Shown piece by piece: positions 1-9,872 of a DNA stretch of 64,000 bases. How positions within the stretch are numbered: position 1 is the stretch's first letter; each line of letters starts with the position of its first letter. The notes below the pieces were generated by a model, which was not told the origin of the DNA, ran no database searches, and saw only the letters and a program-made list of their open reading frames with translations. The stretch is from Lasiosphaeria ovina (lineage: Eukaryota; Ascomycota; Sordariomycetes; Sordariales; Lasiosphaeriaceae), in the NCBI GenBank assembly GCA_033439765.1, contig JAULSN010000008.1, forward strand, positions 1,054,001 through 1,118,000, read 5' to 3'. A program made the translations under genes and the position numbers.

Positions 1-1
1 G

Positions 2-910
2 GGTGCAAACTTCCAGTTGCTTTCGTCCCTTCGCTATGATGCAGCGCTCCTCCAAGTGACAGACAGCCCGCTCAACGACGGCGGCTGGAACCGCGTAAAA
101 AAGTCCCCCTTTTACATGCTGGACTTCCACCGGGACCGCATGCTCAGAGCGGCCACTCACTGGGGCTGGGACGCCGCCGTCGAGGCGCTGAGCGGCGATG
201 CAGGGCTGCAAAGGCTCGAGGAAGCCCTCGCGGGTGCTATAGGGGAAGAGCAGAGTGCACCATTACGAGTGAGGGTGGTTATCTCGGAACAGGGCGCCAT
301 AGAAATAGTCACGGGCAAGGTTCCGGAGACGACGCTCTCGAACCTGTACCCAGCAAAGCTCCCCGCGCCTGGGGAGGCGCCGACGGGGCCTAGCGAACCT
401 GACAGTAGGCAAATAACCACGCCCTCCAAAGTACCGGCTTACGAGGTCGTTGTGGACGAATCGGGGACGGCCCGGTCCGAGTACACGCACTTCAAGACGA
501 CGAAACGAGCCATGTACGACGTCGCACGGCAACGGGCGCGGATCGGTCCCACCGACGCGAAGGAGGTGCTCATCGTCTACGACGCGGACGGCCATGTCAT
601 GGAAGGCTCAACAACCACGCCCTACTTCTGGAGAGGCGGGAGGTGGGTCACGCCGGCTGTGAGTTCCCAGTACAGCCTCGACAGCGGAAGCGGGGGACAG
701 GACGGAACGACGAGGAGGTGGATCTTGGAGAAGTACGTGCCAGTCTCGGCGACGCATCTGAGTCCCATGTCTAACTTTCATAGGGGCCTCGCTTTTGAAG
801 ATGTCATCTTGGCCAGCTCCCTCGTAGATGGTGAAGAGTGCTGGCTAAGCAATGGGGTGAGGGGGTTTATGTTTGGGAGGATCAAGTTGCATCATGACCC
901 TAAGATCTAG
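2..910 (+). CDS. ABZ2: 4-amino-4-deoxychorismate lyase (Abz2-type), 5' partial
   Basis: This PLP enzyme of fold-type IV converts 4-amino-4-deoxychorismate to p-aminobenzoate plus pyruvate, the last step of pABA synthesis for folate. The frame is already open at the window edge; the visible part starts with an FQLLSSLRYD block, like the FEVLATFRYDP block of yeast Abz2, so the true ATG lies upstream. The likely PLP lysine is in HFKTTKRAMYDVAR (second codon block near nt 494). It is followed by the family blocks HVMEGSTTTPYFW, a WVTPA segment and, near the C terminus, CWLSNGVRGFMFGRI. About 303 residues are visible, with no intron needed in this part. An SGSGGQDG insert replaces the shorter loop seen in yeast after the WVTPA segment. 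Assignment to the aminotransferase class IV family is firm; the Abz2 assignment rests on the matched blocks. Confidence 0.85.
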   Translation, partial: GANFQLLSSLRYDAALLQVTDSPLNDGGWNRVKKSPFYMLDFHRDRMLRAATHWGWDAAVEALSGDAGLQRLEEALAGAIGEEQSAPLRVRVVISEQGAIEIVTGKVPETTLSNLYPAKLPAPGEAPTGPSEPDSRQITTPSKVPAYEVVVDESGTARSEYTHFKTTKRAMYDVARQRARIGPTDAKEVLIVYDADGHVMEGSTTTPYFWRGGRWVTPAVSSQYSLDSGSGGQDGTTRRWILEKYVPVSATHLSPMSNFHRGLAFEDVILASSLVDGEECWLSNGVRGFMFGRIKLHHDPKI

Positions 911-3134
911 TCGCATGAGCTTGGGCACCCTCGTGGCAAACCCATTCCACCCCAGCAGATCAAGAACCATCATGCGGTGCTCCCTCTCATACCTAGGCGT
1001 CTTGAACGGAGTGGGCTTTCGAAATGCAACTTACAATACCTACCCATAAGCAGCGAATCCATACACCCACAGACGTTGAGCGGCGGCTACTTCAAAACAG
1101 TGGACCTAACGATGCGGATACACTACAATCTTAGAGCGCCTCTTGATTTATCGCGTCTTACTTTTGTAAGATAATCACCAAGCTTGGACAATCCGTCAAC
1201 GCCACCGGCCGAGCCGCAACGCGAGCTCTTTCGCCATTCGCCATCCAAGGTGAAACCTGCCTTCCAGAACTTATCAACTGCCAAGGCATTGTTTGCGATC
1301 GTCAGGGTCTGCGTCAGGGTGGCCATGTCTGTGGGGTGGCTGTCGGTCTCAGGTGCCAAGCTGTGGGGTACTGCCGCCATCAAGCTTGGTGGCTTTTCTA
1401 GGAAAAGCCGTTTCATGCAGGCATTCGATTCGTTGGGACTGGCCTCAAAACCGGGAAGTCAGAGTGTACCTACCAAGGATCTAGATGTCAGGCATTGTCC
1501 GACAAGATGGCGGTTGTTTTATGGTGTAAACGGATTCTCAACTGCGAAACTCAGCAGGGAAGGCAGGCTTGTTTTCCTGTTTGTATGCATTCACCTATGT
1601 ACAGTACATACGTAAACGGCCATAGGGGAGCATTTGTAGGTGTTCCACAAACGCCGCAATGGATTTCATCAAATACGAGACTCAGGCAGAGTCCGGATGA
1701 TGTTAGCTCGGGCAGCTAGGTAGGTACGCCGTTCGTTGCCCGCTCCCAAAGACTCTTTGAGCGAAAGGATGGAAAATGGATGCTCGACAGAGTCTTTGGT
1801 GAGAAACCACCGCCCAAGTCCCTATTGAGGCTCTGTAGATCCAAGAGCCCCCAGGCCTTGGCATCGCGGGAGTGCCTGCATGCGACGCTCGGCAGATGCC
1901 CGAGACCCCTGTCTTCTGGGGCAGTTTCACACCGTTTTTAGACATAAGAATAGTGCCTGATTAGCCGCCTCACTTTACCTCGTTCCAGCTTCTTCTCATC
2001 TCATGGCGACTGCGCGCTGCTTCTGATATGGCCTTTCATCGCTCTTCCTATTTATTTTCGGTCTTTTCTTTCTCAAGAATTTCGGGCCCGGCGCCGGTAA
2101 CGCCACTCCGAGCCAATCGCACAACCTCGACTTCACCTACTCCTGCTACCAACCGATACCCACGACACCTCTTGCCCTAGTGTTGAAGAGGTAGCTCAAC
2201 CGCCCACTTTCACGTGCTTGCGCTTTCCCGTGCGTACAAATAGAGTGACATGCGCTGGGCTGCCGCATGTCTCACAGCTCAAGTCATGCCGCCGGCCGAT
2301 GTGCGTTGCGCAGGCCGCAGTATGAAGGGTCTCGTGCGACGATGGAGGTGTGACTATCCCGGAGGCTTCGTTTACGTGGTTGACACAGGCGCCTTATCAG
2401 CGCCGCCAATAGGAGATGGTGTTATTGATCTATGGACAGTAATCAGGCACTGGCTCCTGACTTATCTCTTGGTTAGGTAGTTTGTTCGTTTTACGGCCGG
2501 ATTCGAACGGTTCTAAACGGGGTAATGTTGCGCCTGAGGCTACGTCTGTCAAGCTCGCCTATTCCCATCACACGTAGTATGTGCCTCGTCAGAGCTATCC
2601 GGAACAGGCAATCTTTCTTGTGCTGTTAGAACCTTCTTGTCAATGTCCGTTACACATGTTGATTTCGGCCTTTTTTTGGGCTGTCACCCCTTTCGAGATT
2701 GTGCACCGTCCATGTCGGCGCCTACACGCCTAGAAGGCTCCGTCCCATCTGCCACCCTAGCTTTTCATTGGGTTATCATCGCGAACAACACGTCATGAAC
2801 AGTTCCAGGCTGGAGTCACTCAGCTGGCTTGGTCAGGAGCTACCCTCCAGAAACGTGGGTGTCGTGGGGGGCATCAATGCCCGCATACCTACCTTATTTC
2901 CGTTCCTGCCCCTCGGTTCCTGGTTCGTCACTTCCAGTCTTGTCTGCTGCTACTCAATTCGGTGTAGGGGGTCGCTCATGCCTTCTGTCGGGGCCTCCAT
3001 GTCCAGCCGCACTTTCCATCCACCCTTTTTAATATGACGCAAGTCTTAGGGTGTTTGCCTTTCAGGGAATGGATTGAAACATGGTCCAGCCGCCCCGAAG
3101 GTGAGTCGCCGGGCTGCCTCGATCCTTCCCTGAG
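911..3134. other. intergenic spacer, no gene recognised
   Basis: This 2.2-kb spacer lies between two genes on the plus strand. Short ORFs exist on both strands but none matches a family I know or has a convincing intron structure. A TACC/GGTA run sits near 1716-1728. There is no tRNA signature. Confidence 0.6.
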
Positions 3135-3380
3135 CTATAAGTACCGGCTTGTCATTGAGCAACATCCACATCCCTCCCTCGACACACTGCTTCCCTGCTC
3201 TCTTCCTTTCTTCCGCTTTCAGTCATCTACACTCTTCCGCTACCATTCAGCTTCTCTTCCAACCCAACTTCTCTCGCCCCGATACCTCTCCTTTCTATCT
3301 CGGTATCATATCAATCCTCCAAGGGTTCTCCTTGAAGCCTGGCAATAAGTTGTCTCGTCAAGCGAGCCTCTCCCATCACC
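3135..3380 (+). promoter_or_regulatory. probable promoter and pyrimidine-rich leader of the aspartic protease gene
   Basis: A TATA-like CTATAAGTA lies at about 3135-3143, some 240 nt before the start codon. A long C/T-rich tract (about 3165-3300) follows, typical of transcription start regions of well-expressed filamentous fungal genes. The ATG at 3381 sits in a CATCACCATGG context. Confidence 0.45.
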
Positions 3381-4836
3381 ATGGAGTCTCTCTTCCACGC
3401 CCAGGCCAAGCTGCGACAGGAGCTTGGCTTGAAGAAGGTCATCGCCATCTCCAACAAGAACTACAAGCGCCATGGCACCAAGTCGTACGTCTACCTGCTG
3501 AACCGGTTCGGCTTCCAGCCCACCAAGCCTGGTCCCTATTACCACAAGACATTCATCCAAGACGATGTGAACGTCAACTCGTACTCCGGTCGCCCTCGGA
3601 AGTACACGGAGCTGGTCAAGAAGACTGGCGGAGACCAGACAGGAGAAGTGACTGCGCAAGACCAGCAGAATGATTCCGAGTACCTCTGCGAAGTCGACAT
3701 CGGCACTCCTGCACAGAAGCTCCTGCTGGACTTTGACACTGGCTCTTCGGACCTTTGGGTATACTGAACAGCCCCTGGGATGACATGCACATGAGCTGAC
3801 AAACCATGTTTCCAGGTCCGCTCCACTGAGCAGTCTTCTTGGCTTTCCTCGTCCAAGGGCCACAACACGTTCAATGCCGCCAAGTCGTCCACTTTCAAAA
3901 AAGCCAAGGGCAAGGCCTGGAAGATCACTTATGGTGACGGAAGCTCAGCTTCTGGTGATGTCGGCACAGATGTTATTTCGATTGGCGGTCTCTCGATCAA
4001 GAACCAGGCCGTGGAGCTCGCCAAGACCATGTCAAAGCAGTTTAGCGACGGCACGGGAGATGGACTCCTCGGCCTTGCCTTCCCATCAATCAACACGGTC
4101 ACCACGAACGGCAAATCCGACCCCCAGCCGACCCCCGTTACCAACATGATCACCCAGTCCGACATCCCCAAGGAAGCCGAGTTGTTCACTTCCGCTTTCT
4201 ACAGCTCCCGCGACGCGCAGGAGAAGTCTTTCTACACATTTGGCTGGATTGATGAGGATCTCGTGAAGGCTTCGGGCGAGGAAATTGCCTGGACTGACAT
4301 TGACAACTCAGAGGGCTTCTGGATGTTCCCCAGCGAGAGCGCCACCATCAACGGCCAAAAGATCGAGCAGTCGAGCAACAAGGCAATCGCTGACACTGGC
4401 ACGACGCTTGCCCTCGTCTCGGACAAGGTCTGCGAAGCCCTCTATAAGCAAATCGAGGGCGCCTCGTACAGTGAGGAATACCAGGGTTACATCATCCCCA
4501 ACACCGTCACGGTTGATGATCTTCCTGACTTCAGTGTGGCCATCGGAGGCAAGGAGTTTGTCATCCAGAAGCAGGACCTTGTCTTCGCCCAGGCCGATGA
4601 CAATAACTGGTACGGTGGCGTCCAGTCACGGGGCGAGAACCCGTTTGATATTCTTGGCGATACACTGCTCAAGTCTGTTTATGCGGTATGTGCCAACACG
4701 TCACTCCTTTCTTTTCGGCAATCTCATGCTAACGTTTCTGAAGATCTGGGATCAGGGTCGCAACCGCTTCGGTGCGGTTCCAAAGATTGAGGAGACCCAA
4801 GTCATCGCTCCCTCGCCGGATGACTCTGGCAAGTAG
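3381..4836 (+). CDS. pepsin-family (A1) aspartic protease without a visible signal peptide
   Basis: Exons are 3381-3758, 3816-4685 and 4744-4836, giving 446 residues. Both introns (57 and 58 nt) have GT-AG ends, and the first has a GCTGAC branch site. The two catalytic aspartates are in DTGSS (D119) and DTGTT (D319). The flap region TYGDGSSASGD and the family landmarks GLLGLAFPSIN and FDILGDTLLKSVYA are present, so the fold looks complete and active. The catalytic domain resembles penicillopepsin/endothiapepsin enzymes. Those are made with a signal peptide and propeptide, but here the first 100 residues begin MESLFHAQAKLRQELG and contain no hydrophobic segment. They include a Tyr/Lys-rich stretch (NKNYKRHGTKSYVY) that could serve as a pro-segment. 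The most likely reading is an intracellular or unconventionally released protease; an unseen upstream exon coding a signal is the alternative. Confidence 0.88.
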
Positions 4837-4989
4837 ATCTGCCAAGGTCTGAAATCCTTAAAGAACTTCCCTCTGTTTCACGGTGAGCATTAAGGGGTAT
4901 AAGATTGTTTTGGTGCTCTCTTGAAACGAGTAAGAGTCGGGTTCTGAACTTGATTGGTGATGCCTTAGGCGGAGTTCCACCGCATGGTC

Positions 4990-6990
4990 TTCCTTTAGTG
5001 ATTCTACTAGAATCATAAATACAAACATCTTTTTTGGTGCCTTTTTCAATAAACTACGACGACGTTCACAGTAAAGCTTTGCTAGGCACCTTGGAGTGAA
5101 CCAAGCTCTACTGGAGGCATGTTACCAAGTAGTTTGGAGAAGCCACGAATTTTCAATACCGTACCATACCAAGACACGAGATGTGTCGATTCTGTGTAAT
5201 CTCACCTTTCAAACGGATGCTGACACAAGCTGAGATCATCAGCCGTGTTAAAACTCAAAAGCGTTCTCTCGCAGTTTGTTGCCTTACAACTCCGGTCAGC
5301 TCTCGTCCAAGATTTGTGTGCACGACTCACTGGGAATCAAAGGCTAACTTTGGAGACCTCTTGAAACCATTTGGCCAATATTGACAATGAGCTAAGACGG
5401 CCGATGCTGGACACCCTCCTATCTATGCGTTTACGATTTGAAATGGCCAGGAATTTAAAGCTTTGTAAGAAACTTGAGGCTGCCTCCCGAGCTGAGTCTA
5501 GGTAGACAGCCTTACTTGAAAAAAATCTCACACAGCCCAGTAGCTCATAGCGGTACATGTTTCATGGACGAAGAACAGGTAAATAACATGGCCAGATGGA
5601 GTCTACTGACGGTGAGAAGCAAGAATATAGCTAATTACCTTACTATCTGCTGTGGTATTAGCGATAGAACCACTGTTGGTCCTTCAACTGCGGAGACTTC
5701 GTAGTCTTGTAATTAGATGTGTTATTTGTTTCTTGCCGATGGTTGTTTCCTTTGGCTGCGGCTCCTGCGTGTTTTTTAATATGAGATTGAGCCAGGTGAC
5801 GTGGACTCTGTGTAATAAGTAAGGTAGGTAGGCGGAAAGTTCAGGTAGATGCGTTATTTTTATCTTGGTTGGACTAGAGAATTCCGAATATTACGTCTGA
5901 TATTTGTTAAAGATAGGTGGGTGCATCTCTCAGGAACTAGAGAAACTCTCGGTACTCGGGTTGCTTCTTATTCATTAGACAAGTTAAAGAGATTTTAAAA
6001 GATAATCGGTATTCGAGATATAGCCAGGCACTTTTCACTGCTTGAATATTTTACCAATTGACTTTGCTTAGATAAAGAGACCACTAATGAATTGCCATTC
6101 TGGCTTGAGTAGAGCGTGGTTATCTTCCGAGTTGCCGAAGGCTGTTAGTCTAGACTCTAGAGCGGGTTATGTATTAATTCTAATGAGCCGATGAAGAAAA
6201 GTACCCAGGCCTGTCTCCGAGGGAGAAAACCCAAAAATACACGGCATTGCAGTAGAGTTCTATCACAGCTCTCACGGAGGAACAGTACGTGAAGTAAAGT
6301 TGTCATGTATAACTACTCTGGCTAATTTTACCTGCTACGAAGCGTGTGATGATAAACTTATAAGTAGAATATTATTCTATGTTGAAGTGGACCGTATGTC
6401 ATAAATGGTAGGAGCTAATTACAGCTTCCTCGATGTATACTTAATATTAATAACAAGTAGAAGAAAAGTATCTCGGCACCAACGGCACAGAAGGAGAAGC
6501 TCAAGTACCTACAACCTAACCTAAATGTCTTCAAGATCTGTTGAATCATATCACTTCAAGAGAAAAATACCCGTTATACTAACAAGAAGCCAACAGGGTG
6601 GGGCAAGCCCCCAAAAATAATTTCCAGAGAATAGTAGGTAGCCTTTGTACCACTGGGAAACCGAGGCAAATCTATTGGGCTTTTAGAGTGTGGAGTGGGA
6701 ATTGTGAGTGACTCAAAACACAGATAATTACTGGAGTTTTCAGGATTGAGAGCTTCCTACCTTGGCTTGAGGCCAACGTTTCGACGGTCACAGTTTCCGC
6801 CATCAAAACAGGCGGATCCAGTACCAGAAGGATAAAGTACCCAACAAACGCCTCAGCCATTGCCAGAAGGAAATGTTCCGTGCGGCCCTCGGCATCCTCG
6901 TATCTGGTGTGTCTATGTTGTAAAGCGTCATCTCCTTGCAATATCTAGTCAGGGTATTACGTAGCCGGCTTATTTATTCAATAATCTTTA
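4990..6990. other. AT-rich gene-free block
   Basis: Sample 60-nt lines in this block have about 33-40 % G+C, against near 60 % in neighbouring coding DNA, and stop codons are dense in all frames. The only notable open stretch is on the minus strand (6672-6941, 89 codons). It has a hydrophobic segment (AEAFVGYFILLVL) followed by a CAAG|GTAGGA donor-like site, and could be a gene relic, but I do not recognise it. A decayed or RIP-mutated repeat is possible but not shown. Confidence 0.5.
5048..5053 (+). terminator. candidate polyadenylation signal AATAAA
   Basis: AATAAA lies 212 nt after the protease stop codon, in an AT-rich context. It is the only canonical hexamer I noticed close downstream. 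The cleavage site is not visible. Confidence 0.35.
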
Positions 6991-9872
6991 TTCTTCACAA
7001 GTACCTTGGGTGCCACGCCAACAAACATTCATGGATTACGTTGTAGATTACATTGTAGTTGCCTTCTCCATCGGGGACTCAAGAGACACCAGGCGTTGGT
7101 GGATATCGATGATGATTGGGCAGCGACCTCCAATAGTAGCACTTGGATTGAGCCAAGGAAGGGTCCGGGATATCCATGTGTGGGGGTCAAAGTGAAAGCT
7201 CCCCAGACGGGCCAGACCGTCGGTAAATTTGCCCGTTCGCCGCTCGCTCCCAGAATGCTCCCTGATATATTCCCCGAGCGGTATCCCCGGTTCTGTTAGC
7301 TTTCCCTGGACCCATAATAGTACCAGAGTCCCTCCTTGATCAAGAAACCGAGTGAGGCAGGGAAGTAATCTCTCCAAAGTAAAAGACCCTAGTGGAGGTA
7401 GGTATGTACGAAGATATGAATGCACCGTCGGGACAGACGTTGTTTCCAAGTATGTAGCTTGTTATGCGTACGTAGTGGGACCCGACTGAGGAGAACCAAC
7501 CACTGGCAGAGCGAACCGGAACCCGATTGAAGGTGGCGTGGAAACCCGAGCGCCAACCAAAAGTGGCATGCCGCGTTAAGCTGAGACCACATGCAAATCA
7601 GGCTGGTCGTCGAACCACACAGAGGGGAGGGCACGTCAGGATAAATATTGCCGCATGCTGCTGTGTTATGAAAACAGATGATACCTACCTGCTTACCGTG
7701 TCTAGCGTTGCAGACAGCAGATAGGTAGGCTAACAAAGACGAAGAGGTGAGCTCAGCAACCTCCCATCCTCATACCTTTCCTTACATGAGGTGCTGATGG
7801 AGGGCGGGGGACGCCTTGCGGGATCTCTTGGTTGGCACGAAGCATAGCAAGCCCTCTTTCGCTGTCCGGAGAGGAGCTGCGTGTGTAAGTAGTAAGCGAT
7901 CGCGGTCAAGTGCTGTGGGCCCGCAACAAGCATCGATCTGTGACACCAAACACGGCCCGTGGCGGCATAGTGTTTTCCTGCTTGTCTAGGACCGAGGTTC
8001 AGAGCAACCCCAACACTCCCAAGAATAAAGGGGACCGGGATCGGTATTGCATCATGGCCGCGTGGACTTTAGTAATTATTTAGGTTCGGGTAAGAATGGT
8101 GGCAGGTCGAGGTGACGGAAGCGAAGAAAATGATCTAGGCCGGGCCGGACAGGACTTCTAGATATCATCAGATGTGCTCACCCGCCATGCCGTGCCATGC
8201 CTGCCTGTGTATGGTCTTATCGCCAGAGTTTGTTGGTCCAAGAGTTCACGTTGCCGTGGGACACAAGCTCGGTCGGAAGCTTAATCTTTAACAGAGCTTA
8301 AAAGCGCGGCATGTTCTGCACGACTCGCCAAAGCTGTCATGAAACGGCGGGAACTTCCTAGGAGGTATTTAGGTAGGGAAGCTCCATCCTCTGGTTCGCC
8401 TGCCAAGCCAGGCCCGCATGTGCATCATCGCTCCTGTCGTCGCTCCTGCCGCGTTCGAGGTTCTCTGCCTGTTGAGCTGCGTGGCGGGCGTGGTGGGGAG
8501 CTTGCCAAAGGCCAAACAGCTCACGGACAACGGGATGGACGACTGGTCGACGGAGATGCGCTGCATATGAGAAAAAAAAAGGGTACGAAGTATTCGTACA
8601 GGGAGGTCGTGAGCGCCACTATCCCTGGTAGGTTTGCACCCAACGGTCCATCCATCATCACCATCTTTAGTCACCATCATCATCACCACCACCATCCATC
8701 CAGTCTCAAGGGTAACTGTGCGCTGTGGGACCAAGGTTAGGTGGGAGGGAGTGGCCACCGGCAGTACATAGTAGTACTGGACGGAGGTGTTAGCATCAGC
8801 ATCTCGGCATCAGCACGGGCGTGGGCGTGGGCAAAAAGCCCCGGCCGGAGCTAGTGGGCAATGAGCCTGCCGATTGAGGTGCTGAAGGAAGTGTGTTTTG
8901 GAAACGGGCTCAGGGTTGATGGTGGCCATTCAGTCATGGATGCTGCGGCCGTCGGGCTGTCGGGGTGAGTGAGGCCTTGAGCGCTCAATGACGACGGCAG
9001 CCAGTCATGACCCCTGTCCCTGTCAGGAAAAATTACACGGGGCCTGAGAGCCTTTGACACCAGAGCGACCTGCTTCCATCGCTCCCCCAATCCCAATTCA
9101 ACTGCAACCCGTTTTTAGTGTAGACAACGACGGCATCCGCCTTGATCTCCACCGGCGCGCCACTAGCTACGGATTGCCCAACCTGTCGTGCTGCCACTCT
9201 CGTCTGTCAAAGAGTGCTAGAGTAGTTAATTCGCCTCTGCTGGGAGCTTGACCGAGCTTGGCCCTTAATTTTTCTTCGGTTTTTCTTTTCTTCTGGTTTC
9301 CCTACTCTTTTTTTTCCTGTTTCTGTTTCTCCAGGCTAGTAGACTACTGCTTTTACTAGTTGGTGTTCCTGCAACGCGGCTGCTTGCTGCTGGAAAAGTT
9401 GGGTCAGACTGTGGACGGCCCTGCATCTATCTGGGTCTCTGTGTGCACCACCACCTCGCACCTAGGGGCGGCCCAGCATTCCCCCACCGAGCCTCTTCCT
9501 GCATTCTGGCTGTTTTCGCCAACTTCGAATTTCTTGCGGCCTGCAGTCGGTCGTCCCGTCGTCCATCTTCGTTGGATCTGCTGTGCTCGGTTTTGGCCGG
9601 CCTCGCGTCTCGTCAGGCCCGATTCTGCACCGCAGGGCGGTTCAGGTTCAGCAGCGGTTCGATCCGGCTACGGACATTGTTCGCTCGCCTTGTCCCGATC
9701 AAACCAAAGCCCAACAAAAACCGAGCGGCTCGACATTCTCCGCCACCAACAACCGCAACGAACGCATGATCTCGCTGATCCGGCCCCATCGCAGCTTCCT
9801 GCAACCCCTTCCCCCAGCTGCACCCGCCATCTCGCTGCCGCCGCGACGCCCAGCGCAGCCCTAGTCAACACA
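6991..9872. other. intergenic spacer and probable 5' leader of the Barentsz-type gene
   Basis: No gene is recognised between 6991 and about 9240. A CAT/CAC-rich microsatellite lies near 8671-8697. From about 9270 the plus strand becomes T- and then C-rich, as expected for a promoter and 5' UTR of the gene starting at 9873. The frame of that gene stays open upstream to about 9360 but contains no ATG there. Confidence 0.5.

Noticed and set aside
1123..1416. Minus-strand ORF containing WRKSSRCGSAGG, which recalls actinobacterial DUF397
   Set aside because: Only this short motif fits, the rest does not, and a bacterial domain in this setting would need much stronger evidence.
2505..2525. ATTCGAAC word resembling a tRNA T-loop
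   Set aside because: The flanking bases do not pair into a T stem, and no D arm, anticodon arm or acceptor stem could be drawn.
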